Source: Piper betle (Eukaryota > Streptophyta > Magnoliopsida > Piperales > Piperaceae). From it: DNA of 64,000 nt. The stretch covers positions 1 to 64,000 of the forward strand of contig JAURVB010004897.1 of NCBI GenBank assembly GCA_033002965.1. Reading direction: 5' to 3'. Within the stretch, counting starts at the first letter, position 1. Each line of letters opens with the position of its first letter. The translations under genes and the position numbers were made by a program. The notes under the pieces are model-generated. The model was not told where the DNA came from and searched no databases. It worked only from the letters and a program-made list of their open reading frames with translations. Shown one piece after another: positions 34,283-45,134 of this stretch.

Positions 34283-35430
34283 AATTTGAACTATTTGAGA
34301 CAAGTTCACAAACTACACTCAATCTCAAGGAGGCAAAGGAACAACTTGGAAATGCCATGATGAGTTCAACACGATCCCAAAGTTGGAGGAACGAAACCAC
34401 CAAAAAGCTGCTACATGTTTAAGAAAAGCTCCAACCCTTCAGCCATATACACCTGTACTTACATTGATGAGAGACACGACTTATCATAGTCATACTTCTT
34501 TTAGAGATACCATAGATTGGTAAAGGCATCTGAAGTAGATAACTTTTCCTCTCTTCATATTTCGTAGACCCAAGTTGAAGGTTGGTTGTTAAGGAGTTGT
34601 GGATGCCAAGATGCAAAGAGGAAGCACTGCAAAAGAGAAGCTCTCGCCAAGACTTCATCCTGATAGAGTTGCATACATGCTCTTTTCTCATCTACTATGT
34701 TGTCTTCTTTAATGCACTTCATGATGTATTCTTATTCTTTCACGGGGTAAACGCCTAGTGATGTGGAGTACCTAGGGTGACATTTAGTATATCTTGTTGC
34801 TTATTGTATCCTGTTAGTTGATTACTTCATACCCATGTATAATACTTCAAAAGAATAGCTAACTTTTGCATGATTAAGAATCTCAATCGAGACCAAAGAA
34901 TAGGTTGACCAATGATGTCTGTGGATAAAGTTGTTTATGAGTTTAACCAAAGGAATGCATTAGAGTCATATAATTTTCACATAAGTGAGTTGATCTTAAT
35001 GCCCCGCTTAGTTTTTGTTTGCACAAGATTGTGAAATGATGATTGCGCGATAGGTTCCAAAAAGATGCGTATGCCCATTACAATTAAATACGCTTCTGTG
35101 GATATCAACAACAAGAATGTGTAGCTTGATTAACATAAAAAGATATGTTATATCAACCTAGTAAAGTTATCCACCTCAGGTCCAATTTACATTACGAGAA
35201 CTTGTATCAACTTGTGTTGTGTTTTGTCATTGTACCATTGTATCATTTTCAGCATTAGTAAAGACTACACTTGTTTCATGCCCTCACTTGATCTGTTTAG
35301 AATAGACATTCAACATATCATACACTTTCTGTAGAAAGCTTAATAAGTTTTTTGATGTCAACATAATTGCTAAACATCAAATCCTTGTGGGAACAATACT
35401 CATTTAGTTCTTTATCACTTGTTCAAAGTG
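34283..35430. other. Unassigned AT-rich sequence
   Basis: Continues from 31,519 across the solo LTR-B. A 90-codon minus-strand frame (34,419-34,691) has no family signature that I recognise. No tandem repeats and no LTR landmarks before about 35,430. Confidence 0.4.
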
Positions 35431-35791
35431 TGCACTTCTGCCATGCATTAAAACAACAACAACACGGGGACCACATGGGGAATTGCACTGCGGTTCCCAC
35501 ATTGGCTAAGATCATTTGATATGGGTTCCAAACACACAACAATGGATATATACTAGCGAGAAACATAGTCCTAGACCTAACTAGACATGAGTCAAATAAA
35601 AAGTGAAAATAGGATCCGAGACAGTGTAGTGTCTAGATGGGCAGTGCGGAGCGCTTGGGGCAACTAAGGCTATGGCTCACACATACCATACCATACATAC
35701 GTGTACAATAAAAAGGGTTGGGCAAACAACTCGATATTGCTCAACATGGAACCAAAACTAAAACAATCGTAAAAAGAGCCTGGGTTTTATA
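35431..35791 (-). repeat. Probable LTR end of another D-like element
   Basis: The plus strand ends GAGCCTGGGTTTTATA at 35,791, directly before a minus-strand purine-rich region, which is the arrangement seen at the D 3' LTR (11,764). The left boundary is not determined. Confidence 0.4.
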
Positions 35792-36780
35792 GCCTATCCC
35801 ACTTAAGAAAATTATATCCCCAAAATTTACCAGAGGGGCTGCACACACAATGGCTACAGGCATCAAACATGCATACAAACGGCTAAGCACACATGGTGCC
35901 ACCATGAACGAAGTATACCTCTGTTAAGACGATCAAAGGGCGGGCCGAAGTGAGATGTTATAATTTGGAAAATTTTTCATTGGACTACTCTCGTATAACT
36001 TTGCAAAAGCAGATCTCAACCCTCAAAGAGGCTTAAAACAGGCAACCTTATAGGTTTCATTTCATATGCATGTTGATTCATACTAGCATATAGAGGCCCT
36101 TAAACTTAAGGATTCTATATGATCAACCCTAGCCACAACAGAGGTAGAACCTCCCCTATAACCATGAGTGGTGACTTTAAAAATGCTGATGTTCACTCTC
36201 AACTGAAAAAGAGATGCACCCCGGCTACAGTTTTGAGGTTGCATGCTGTGACATGAACCTTTTCTTACTACTTAGTTCAAAGGATTCATTACATTTCTTA
36301 ATTTCTTACATGCGAATGAATGTAGAGAATTTGAACAAGGGTTGTAGTTACTTATTCCACATATACGACATGTGTAAGAAAATAAAATAATTAAACACAG
36401 TATCATCTGATGCCAGAGCATTAAAGCCTAACACCTGGACTTCACATGAGTCTTCAAACGGTGTGATCCATATGATAATCCTACCCATGTTTCTTTATCA
36501 CACTCACACAATTACAACAAATTTGTTTTGTATATCTAGTAAGCTCTTCATAGTGTTCCAGGACTTTGAGGTTCATACATTACAGAAGATAGTTAAAGTG
36601 CCCCAAAGTGTGTCTACACCACAATCATAATGTAATGATATATAAAGCACATTTATACAACAACAATGAACTGACTTATCTGGAAACATACAGGGTCATA
36701 CAACTTCAGGGCTTATTCTAGTAACATGCTACATCTCAATTTCATATCAACTCGGTAATTAACACATATACAATACGAAA
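35792..36780 (-). other. PPT side and internal remnant of a D-like element
   Basis: The minus strand reads GGTAAATTTTGGGGATATAA, then TTTTCTTAAGTGGGATAGGC, at the LTR border: a chromovirus-type PPT region. The remainder to about 36,780 has no recognisable protein motif. Confidence 0.4.
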
Positions 36781-37147
36781 TCCCCCTCCATGAGCCATCG
36801 GATCCATCCGCCTATGCCGGTCAACAAGACTAAACGCCTACATATATTAAAGAAAAACGTCAACAATCAAAGAATTGATTACTAGTCTTGTAGAGACTAG
36901 GAAGATAGCATTTCTGGCAAATGCATATCTAAACAACAATGAAAAAGTTATAGAAACTTCCTGAATCATAGAAGGTGATAAGCGAAGGCCGATGCAGCCA
37001 CATATCATACCATAATTGCCTAGATAGAGGCATCTTCTAAACATATAAACATTCATATATCGTTTACACCTTCACATCTTCCATATATCACCCCCCCCCC
37101 CACAGTACCCATGTGGCTCAGAACCAATGTGCAACAATTTTCAAAAA
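36781..37147 (-). repeat. D-like LTR fragment (left of LTR-C')
   Basis: The stretch 37,055-37,100 (ATCGTTTACACCTTCACATC and following) resembles D LTR positions 9,545-9,575 and 27,480-27,515. It includes a C13 run at about 37,088-37,101. It resumes at 40,466 beyond an inserted LTR-C'. Confidence 0.5.
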
Positions 37148-37345
37148 TGCATGGCCCGCCCGTTACGAGCCACGAGCCAAGTGTTACTATATGAAACTAA
37201 ATATTTCATAAATTAATTTTATATTAATTTTTAAGATTTTTAATAATTCCACAACAATAAATTTACTCCATAAATGCTCGGAATAATCTAAATCCTATGA
37301 ACCGAACCAACATCCCACTACCATGTAAACAATCTCGAGAAAAAA

Positions 37346-37879
37346 TGTGAGATCCCTCAACTTACTCCCACATCTAATACCTACTGGGAGAAGATCCTGT
37401 ATATAAGTGGGAATGGACTAGAGATCTTTAACTTTCCGGGTACCCATTTTAAAGAAACGACTTAGCCCATTAGTTGCACTTTGGGCTGGGTCGTTACAAA
37501 TGGTATCAGAGCCGACCTGGTTCCATGTTAGATGGTGGGATGGACTATGGACGTTGGCTAGGCTGCCGGTCACGGGCCAAAAAGGTCGTGGGCTGGGGTT
37601 AGCAATGAGCCAAGACTAGAAACGTTGGCTAGGCTGTCGGTCACGGGCCAAAAGGACGTGGGTTGGGGCTAGCAACGGGCCAATAATAGGCATTTCGGAG
37701 ACGAAATTTCCTAAGGTGGGTGGATTGTGAGATCCCTCAACTTAGTCCCACATCTAATACCTACTGGGAGAAGATCCTGTTTATAAGTGGGAATGGAGTA
37801 TAGATCTTTAACTTCCGGGGTACCCATTTTAAAGAAATGACTTAGCCCATTACGTTGCACTTTGGGCTAGGTCGTTACA
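37346..37879 (+). mobile_element. Complete TRIM element
   Basis: 534 bp: 5' LTR 37,346-37,498, PBS TGGTATCAGAGCC at 37,501-37,513, internal 37,499-37,725, 3' LTR 37,726-37,879. Flanked by AAAAA on each side (37,341-37,345; 37,880-37,884); the empty site is visible in the homologous LTR near 30,070-30,085. No coding capacity. The internal region contains a ~60-bp direct duplication (CGGTCACGGGCCAAAA... twice, near 37,568 and 37,640). PBS, PPT motif and LTR termini are the same as in LTR-A and the gypsy elements, so their enzymes probably mobilise it. Confidence 0.92.
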
Positions 37880-38049
37880 AAAAAATAGTCCAATAATAGA
37901 GTCCTTCAGCTGTCCCAGACTCTACCCATCTTTCCATCCTCATACCTGAAGAGGCAATTCCTCATTAGTGATAAAAACACTAAACTGTATAATTAAACAA
38001 AACAAGTCCATAAACTCCTTATCATTATCTATAATAATGGCTGTTGTGA

Positions 38050-39935
38050 CCATTCCAACATGTCCATTTATTAGCTGATGGTTCAGTCCACCATGTCCAT
38101 TAGTTGGCTGATAGGTCAATCCACCATGTCCATTAATTTGCTAATGGGTCAGTCCACCATGTCCATCTATTGGTTGATGGTTCAATCCATCATGTCCATT
38201 ACTGCCTGGCGAGTCCAATCTGCCATGTCCGTTATCGGCTGGTGAGTCCAATCCACCATGTCCATTAGTTGGCTGATGGGTCAGTCCACTAAGTCCATCT
38301 ATTGGCTGATGGGTCAGTATACCATTTTCGTAATTGGCTGGTGAGTCTAATCCGCCATGTCCAATTTATTGGCTGATCGGTCAGTCCATCATGTCCAATG
38401 CCCGCTGGCAAGTCCAATCTGCCATGTCCGTTATCGACTAGTGAGTCCAATCCACCATATCCGTAATTAGCTGGTGAGTCCAATCCGCCATTTCCAATTT
38501 ATTGGCTAATGATCATGCTCATTATCGGCCGATGAGTCCAATCTGCCATGTTCGTTATCGGCTGGCGAGTCCAATCCGCCATGTTCGTAATTGGCCGGCG
38601 AGTCTAATCCGCCATGTCCATAATTGGTTGGTGAGTCCAATCCGCCATGTCCAATATATTGGCTGATGTGTCAGTCCATCATGTCCATTACCCGCTGGCG
38701 AGTCCAATCCGCCATGTCCGTTATCGGCTGGTGAGTCCAACCACCATGTCCATTAGTTGGCTGATGGGTCAGTCCACCAAGTCCATCTATTGGCTGATGG
38801 GTCAGTATATCATTTTCGTAATTGGCTGGTGAGTCTAATCCGCCATGTCCAATTTATTGGCTGATCGGTCAGTCCATCATGTCCAATACCCGCTGGCAAG
38901 TCCAATCCGCCATGTCCGTTATTGACTAGTGAGTCCAATCCACCATATCCGTAATTAGCTGGTGAGTCCAATCCGCCATTTCCAATTTATTGGCTAATGA
39001 TCATGCTCATTATCGGCCGATGAATCCAATCTGCCATGTTCGTTATCGGCTGGCGAGTCCAATCTGCCATGTTCGTAATTGGCCGGCGAGTCTAATCCGC
39101 CATGTCCATAATTGGTTGGTGAGTCTAATCCACCATGTCCAATATATTGGCTGATGCGTCAGTCCATCATGTCCATTACCCGCTGGCGGAGTCCAATCCG
39201 TCATGTCCGTTATCGGCTGGTGAGTCCAACCACCAAGCCATTAGTTGGCTGATGGGTCAGTCCACCAAGTCCATCTATTGGCTGATGGGTCAGTATACCA
39301 TTTTCATAATTGGCTGGTGAGTCTAGTCCGCCATGTCTAATTTATTGGCTGATGGGTCAGTCCATCATGTCCAATACCCGCTAGTGAGTCAAATCCGCCA
39401 TGTCCGTTATCGACTAGTGAGTCCAATCCACCATATCCGTAATTAGCTGGTGAGTCTAATCTGTCATTTCCTATTTATTGGCTAATGATCATGTCCATTA
39501 TCGGCTTATGAGTCCAATCTACCATGTCCGCTATCGGCTGGCGAGTCCAATCCGCCATGTTCGTAATTGGCCGGCGAGTCTAATCCGCCATGTCCATAAT
39601 TGGTTGGTGAGTCCAATCCGCCATGTCCAATATATTGGCTGATGCGTCAGTCCATCATGTCCATTACCCGCTGTCGAGTCCAATCTACCATGTTCATTAT
39701 CGGCTAGTGAGTCCAATCCTCAATGTCCATAATTGGCTGGCGAGTCCAATCTGCCATTTCTAATTTATTGGCTGATGGGTCAATCCATCATGTCCATTAT
39801 CGGTTGGTGAGTCCAATCCGCCATGTGTGTAATTGGCTAGCGAGTCTAATCTGCCATGTCCATAATGGGCTGGCAAGTCAAATCTGTCATGTCCAATTTA
39901 TTTGTTGATGGGTCAGTCCATCATGTCCATTATTT
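38050..39935. repeat. 33-bp minisatellite with 488-bp higher-order repeat
   Basis: The basic 33-bp unit is as at 1-235. A higher-order period of 488 bp is marked by AATATATTGGCTGATG at 38,653, 39,141 and 39,629, with an equivalent point near 38,165. It gives three full higher-order copies and a partial fourth. Confidence 0.9.
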
Positions 39936-40465
39936 GATTATGAAGGGTGTAGCCCTTGTTAGAATAAGTCAATTCATTGACCTCGGTTGCACTCGGTGGA
40001 TGGTGATCGAATCTATGTTCAAGCTGACCAGGTTGTCCGTACAGGGAAAATACAACATTTTAAATAATTATATGGACCTGGAATTATGATGAGGTACCCG
40101 CAACTACGACACAAGATCTAAATATGGATTTATTTTCTCTAAAGCTAACTGTGCTCACAAGTTATCCAGATGATGTTTCATGTAACAATAGAACTCTCGT
40201 TTATATTGAATAATCTGTGTGGATTTGAAGAAGTCATTATATTAAATTTTATTAATATGTGTGGAATTTAAGAAATCATTACATTAAATATTATATCATT
40301 TGTGTGATAATGAAAAGTCAAAAACTTACTATTTAGTGAATATGAATGGTTTATAAATGATATTGATTCTTAAGAATTTATTTAATTAAATATTATTTAT
40401 GGATTGTTTTAAGATTTATAAAACCCTAAATAAAATAACTTAAATATTTTTTTCGGGGTTTTACA

Positions 40466-40977
40466 GTGGCATTCACAATACCTTACATACATTGCACCAC
40501 TTAAGGGTGAAAGGGGTATTAGTATATAATAGGCTTAGGGAAGAGTCTTGTATCATACATTTGTAGAGCTTTAGTTTAGAAACTAACAAGGGATCTCACC
40601 ATTGTAGTTTTATTAAACATATAATAAAATGCGGCTAAATGGCTCAGTCTCGGAGGGATCCAATAAATGTTCTGCCCACACCATCCTATCATTTTAACCA
40701 TGATTTAACATGCCACTCAAGAGCCAAACATAAAGGTAATGTAAAAGAGTCCTACGGACTTGGATGAGTAGGACTCCATATTCTAGTTGGAGAGCTCACC
40801 CGTGATACCAACCATGGAGATGGAACCGCATAAGAATCGGGTCACATCGGTCACAAGCTCAACACTTAAAATCACTTAATTTTCTTAACTAGGTCCTAAA
40901 TAAAGTATTAAACCCTATTAGGTAACTTAATTAAGGTTTTAGTTTCATATTCTAAGGTTTTTAATTGAATGAGTTTG
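40466..40977 (-). repeat. D-like LTR fragment (right of LTR-C')
   Basis: Contains CTTAGGGAAGAGTCTTGTATC and AACAAGGGATCTCACCATTG, and GTTTTATTAAACAT as at 9,700-9,790 and 27,715-27,800. More diverged than the two LTRs of the large D element. Confidence 0.6.
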
Positions 40978-42111
40978 TGTAAAACCCTGAAAAAATTATT
41001 AGATTATTTTATTTACGGTTTTGTAAATCTTAGAATGAACCATAAATATTATTTAAATAAATCCATTCTTGAAAAAATTAATATTATAAATTATCAATTT
41101 TGACCATTAGCATATCAGTATAATGATATTTATAATATTTTTAGGATTTAACATCCTTTCGTATTAACTTAATAATTACTTTGTGACTTTACACTATCAC
41201 ACAAATAACTTTTTGATTTCCACACATATAAATAAAATTTAATGTAGTAACTTTTTGAATTCTACAGATATTCTTCTATATAAAAGAGACTTGTATTGAT
41301 GTTAAGGGAAACATCCTCTCATTAGTTTGTGAGAACATTTGACTCACAAAGGAAAGGCTTTAGGATTGTGTGTCATAATTGTGGGTTCCCTATCATAATA
41401 TTATGTTCGTATAATTACTTGAAATATTATATATTTTAATTTCAGAGTCTTGGTCAGCCTGAGTCGACATTTGATCACCATACGCCGAGTGCAACCGGGG
41501 TCAAAGATTTGGCTTAGTCCGACACGGGGCAACACCCTTAAAAATTACTATGTGGGAGTCATGGTTGGCATGAGCTCACATTCGACCACCATGCACCGAG
41601 TGCAACTGGGGTCAATGAATTGGCTCAGTCCGACATAAGGTAGCACCATGAATTTACTCACTTGTGATACTGAGAGGGTGAGTCATTGGTAAATATCGGT
41701 AACTACACGACGAGGGCCACGCAACGTTTGTGCGCATACATGGGACTGTAGCTGGATGGGCGGCCACCCTCATAACATATTAAGAGCTTAGCATACTCTC
41801 ATAATCACTAAAAGATATAATTTAGATGTTGTGGAATATATTTCTTGTAATTATACAACTTAGTATTTTTTCACTCACGCGGATAGCTGGAGGACTCTAT
41901 TATTGGACTATTCTTTTCACGAGATTGTTTGCATGTCGGTGGGATTTTGGTTCAGTTTATAGGACTTAAATTATTCTGAGCATTTATTATATTAACTTTT
42001 ATGTCAAGACTTTATTTATAATCTTGAAAATTAATAGAAAATTATTTTATGGGACACTTAGTTGCATGCAGTAACACTTGGCTAGTGGCTCAGAACGGGC
42101 GGGTTGTTACA
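40978..42111 (+). mobile_element. LTR-C (solo or fragment), plus strand
   Basis: 1,134 bp from TGTAAAACCCTG to GGGCGGGTTGTTACA. The conserved block (GTGCAACCGGGGTCAAAG, then GACACGGGGC) is present twice (about 41,450-41,530 and 41,560-41,650), followed by the C-type cassette (TGATACTGAGAGGGTGAGTC) and no minisatellite. The flanks GTTTG and GGAAA do not match, and TRIM sequence follows directly. Confidence 0.82.
41277..41286 (+). promoter_or_regulatory. TATA box of LTR-C
   Basis: TATATAAAAG about 300 bp into the LTR. The same position carries TATATAAAGG in the minus-strand copy at 30,716-30,726. This sets the sense direction of LTR-C. Confidence 0.75.
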
Positions 42112-42446
42112 GGAAAAAATGAGCCTAAGTCATTTCTTTAAAATGGTTAACCTAAATTAAAGATCTATAGTTCATTCCCACTTATAAACAGGATCTTAGC
42201 CCGATAGGTATTAGATGTGAGACTAAGTTGAAGGATCTCACAATCCACCCACCTTAGGAAATTTGTCCCCTAAATTCTTACACTTAGCCCGTTGCTAGCC
42301 CCAGCCCATAACCTTATTTTGTCCCGTGACTAGTCCAGGCCACCATCTAACACGTAACCAGGTTGCATTAATATTATTTGTAATGACCCGGCCCAATGTG
42401 CAACGTACTGGGCTAAGTCATCTCTTTAAATGTGGTGAACTAAGTT
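42112..42446 (-). mobile_element. Inverted, truncated TRIM (LTR-internal-LTR)
   Basis: Partial LTR 42,112-42,242 (its first ~23 bp replaced at the junction with LTR-C), internal 42,243-42,378 with a strongly decayed PBS, and partial LTR 42,379-42,446 (TGTAATGACCCGGCCC...). It breaks into the second LTR-C within AAGTTAAAACCCTG; the shared AAAA suggests microhomology. Confidence 0.75.
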
Positions 42447-44122
42447 AAAACCCTGAAAATAATAATAATAATAATTAGGCTATTTTATTTAGGGTTTTGT
42501 AAATTTTAAGAACGAGCCATAAATAATATTTAACTAAATATTATTCTTAAGAATCAATATTGGCCTTTATCATATCAGCACAATTATATTTATGAATGGT
42601 TTTAAATAAATTTTGTTTATTGAATTTTTAGGATCAAGAGTTGTGAGTGTGATTTAACATTCATTCACATTATATAAAGAACAAGTTTTGACTTTTCATT
42701 AACAAACTAATTGTTGGTATTTAATATAATTATTTGTGATTGATTTCTTTTATGTAAAATTTAATGTAGTACCTTTTTTAATTTAACACACATTAATAAA
42801 ATTTAATGTAGTGACTTCCTTAATTCTACACATATTCTTCTATACAAAGGAGTGTTTTGTTAATGTTAAATAAAAAATCAACTGGATAGTTTGTGAGCAA
42901 ATTTGACTCACAAGCGGAAGGCTAAAGAATGGGGTGTCATAGTTGCGGGTTCCACATCACAATATCAGGTTCATATAACTACTTGAAATGTTATATATTT
43001 TGATTTGGGAGTCTTGGTCGGCCTGAGCCCACATTCGATCACCATGCACCGAGCACAATTGGGGTCAAAAGAATTGGCTCACTCTGACACTGGAAAAAAT
43101 TAGTATATGGGAGTCTTGGTTGACTTGAGTTCATATTCAACCACCATGCGCCGAGCTCAACCAGGGTTAATAAATTTGCTCAATCCAACATAGGGCCGCA
43201 CCCCCTGAAAGATTAAATACCTGCCCCTATGCAGAAAGGGGTGACAAGGCACAGTGGCGCAGGACGGTTAATTATGCACTTGTGATACCAAGAGGGAGAG
43301 TCAATGGCAAATATCAGTAACTACAGGCCAAGCGCCACATAGTGTGTGTGCAGATACATGGGATTGTAGCTAGATGTGCGGCTACCCTTCCAGCACATTG
43401 AGAGCTCAGCACAAACTCATAATCACTAAAGGATGTTATTCAGATATTGTGGGATATATTAATTATTTCTTGTAATTATACGACGTAGTGTTTTTATCAC
43501 TAACGCAGAATTGCATCCGCAGGTATAAGCATGGAAGGATGGGTAGAGTCGGGACCGCTACAGGACTCTATTATTAGAGTATTCTTTTCTCGAGATCGTT
43601 TGTATGACAGTGGGATTTTGGTTTGGTTTATGGGGCTTATATTTTTCTGAACATTTGTATATTAAATTTATTGCTATGAATTTATGGCTCGAAACAGGCA
43701 GTTCATGGGATGTAGCTAGATGGGTGGCCACCCTCCCAGCATATTAAGCACTCAGCATTCGCTCATAATCACTCAAAGATGTAATTTAGATGTTGTGAAA
43801 TATATTAATTATTTCTTGTAATTATACGATTTAGTATTTTTATCACTAACGTGGACTTGCCTCCGTAGATATGAGCATAAAAGGATGGGTAGAGTTCAGA
43901 TAGCTAGAGCACTCTATTATTGGACTATTTTTTTCTCAAGATTGTTTGCATGGTAGTTAGATTTTGGTTCGATTGGGCTTAGATTATTCCAACAATTGTA
44001 TATTAAATTTATTGTTATGGGTATATTTAAAATCTTGAAAATTAATAGAAAATTAATTTATGAGACACTTAGTTTCATATAGTAACACTTGGCTCGTGGC
44101 TTGGAATGGGCGGGTCGTTACA
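42447..44122 (+). mobile_element. LTR-C, second copy, with 347-bp internal duplication
   Basis: Starts within ACCCTGAAAATAATAATAAT and ends GGGCGGGTCGTTACA at 44,122. It is longer than its neighbour (1,134 bp) mainly because the segment from GGGATTGTAGCTAGATG (43,360) is repeated at 43,707 (period 347 bp); this doubles the conserved hairpin box (about 43,500 and 43,850). No minisatellite. Confidence 0.8.
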
Positions 44123-44796
44123 GGTCCCACATCTAATAGCTACCAGGCTATGATCTTGTTTATAACTGGGAGTGGACTATAGATATTTAACTCAGGTTAA
44201 CTACTTTTAATAAAATGACCTACCTCATTACGTTGCACTTTACGTCGGGTCGTTACAAAGGATCTCAAAGTAACATGGTTACATGACAGATGGTGGGCTG
44301 GACTAGGGACTTTGGCTAAGCTGCTGGTCACAAGTCGAAATAAGGTTGTGAGATGGGGCTAGCAACAAGACAAGTGTAGGAATTTTGGGGACAAAATTTC
44401 CTAAGGTGGGTGGATTGTAGGATCCCTCATCTTTGTTCCACATCTAATACTTAGCAGCCTAAGATCTTTTTTATAAGTGGGAATAGACTATAGATCTTTA
44501 ACTTAGGTAACCTCTTTTAACAAAATGATTTAGCCCATTATATTGTACTTTGTGCCTAGTTATAAATGGTATCAAAGTTCCTAGTTCTGAGTTAAATGAT
44601 GGGCTTGACTAGAACATTGATTAGGCTGCTGGTTACCGGCCAAAGAAGGTCTTGGGCTGGGGCTAGTAATGGGCAAAGTCTAGGAATTTCGGGGATGAAA
44701 TTTCCTAGGATGGGTGGATTGTAAGATTGCTCAACTTAGTCCCACATCTAATATCTATTGGGATAAGATCATGTACATAAGTAGAAATAGACTAAG
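44123..44796 (+). mobile_element. TRIM array with three LTRs, diverged and truncated
   Basis: LTR 44,123-44,257 (first ~20 bp missing), internal 44,258-44,415, LTR 44,416-44,564, PBS-like TGGTATCAAAG at 44,567, internal 44,565-44,719, partial LTR 44,720-44,796. It is more diverged than the TRIMs at 37,346 and 48,480 (LTRs begin TGTAGGATCC and TGTAAGATTG), so this array is older or less constrained. Confidence 0.8.
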
Positions 44797-45134
44797 AGTC
44801 AACTGTCCCGAGGGTAAAATTTCTTTTATGTATGAATTGATCATTCTTTTATAGAATTAATTTTTATTATTTTAGATGGTAAATAATTATGGGTGTGCTA
44901 CTTATGTGTCATCTTAGGCGCACGTGACGCTTAAGCCAATGAGCGTATATGGGGCGCCTTTGCATTCAAAGGTGTTATCTTGTAGTATGGGTGGTATGAG
45001 ACACCTATGTGAAGAAAGTAAATAACTAAATAATTAAATAGAAAATGAATCTTGGAAACTTTCATATCAGCATGCTTATTTTAATATAGGAAATGGTGAT
45101 AAATAGAAAATAGAAGAAATAAAAAATCCACTCA
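44797..45134. other. Unassigned sequence before the pararetrovirus-like remnant
   Basis: AT-rich with one GC-rich patch (44,915-44,960). It could be non-coding flank of the virus-like insert; nothing else is recognised. Confidence 0.35.

Larger units (their letters stand above)
37148..40465 (-). mobile_element. LTR-C' with large minisatellite, holding a nested TRIM
   Basis: The plus strand runs from TGCATGGCCCGCCCGTTACG (a decayed TGTAACGACCCGCCCGTT end) to TCGGGGTTTTACA. It holds the U5 part (37,148-37,345), a nested TRIM (37,346-37,879), the GAGGCAATTCCTCATTAGTG block (a variant of the conserved hairpin box, about 37,943), the 33-bp minisatellite (38,050-39,935), the conserved block (39,940-40,080) and U3. 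No matching 5-bp flanks were seen (AAAAA left, GTGGC right), so one end may be altered. It lies in a D-like LTR. Confidence 0.75.

Noticed and set aside
37088..37101. C13 run and the C-rich run at 29,849-29,870 as possible G-quadruplex elements
   Set aside because: Single homopolymer-like runs without four spaced tracts; the second is a mutated U5 end (CGCCCCCCACCCACCCCCG).
37148..40465. Target duplication for LTR-C'
   Set aside because: Flanks AAAAA and GTGGC do not match; the insertion is inferred only from the interrupted D-like LTR.
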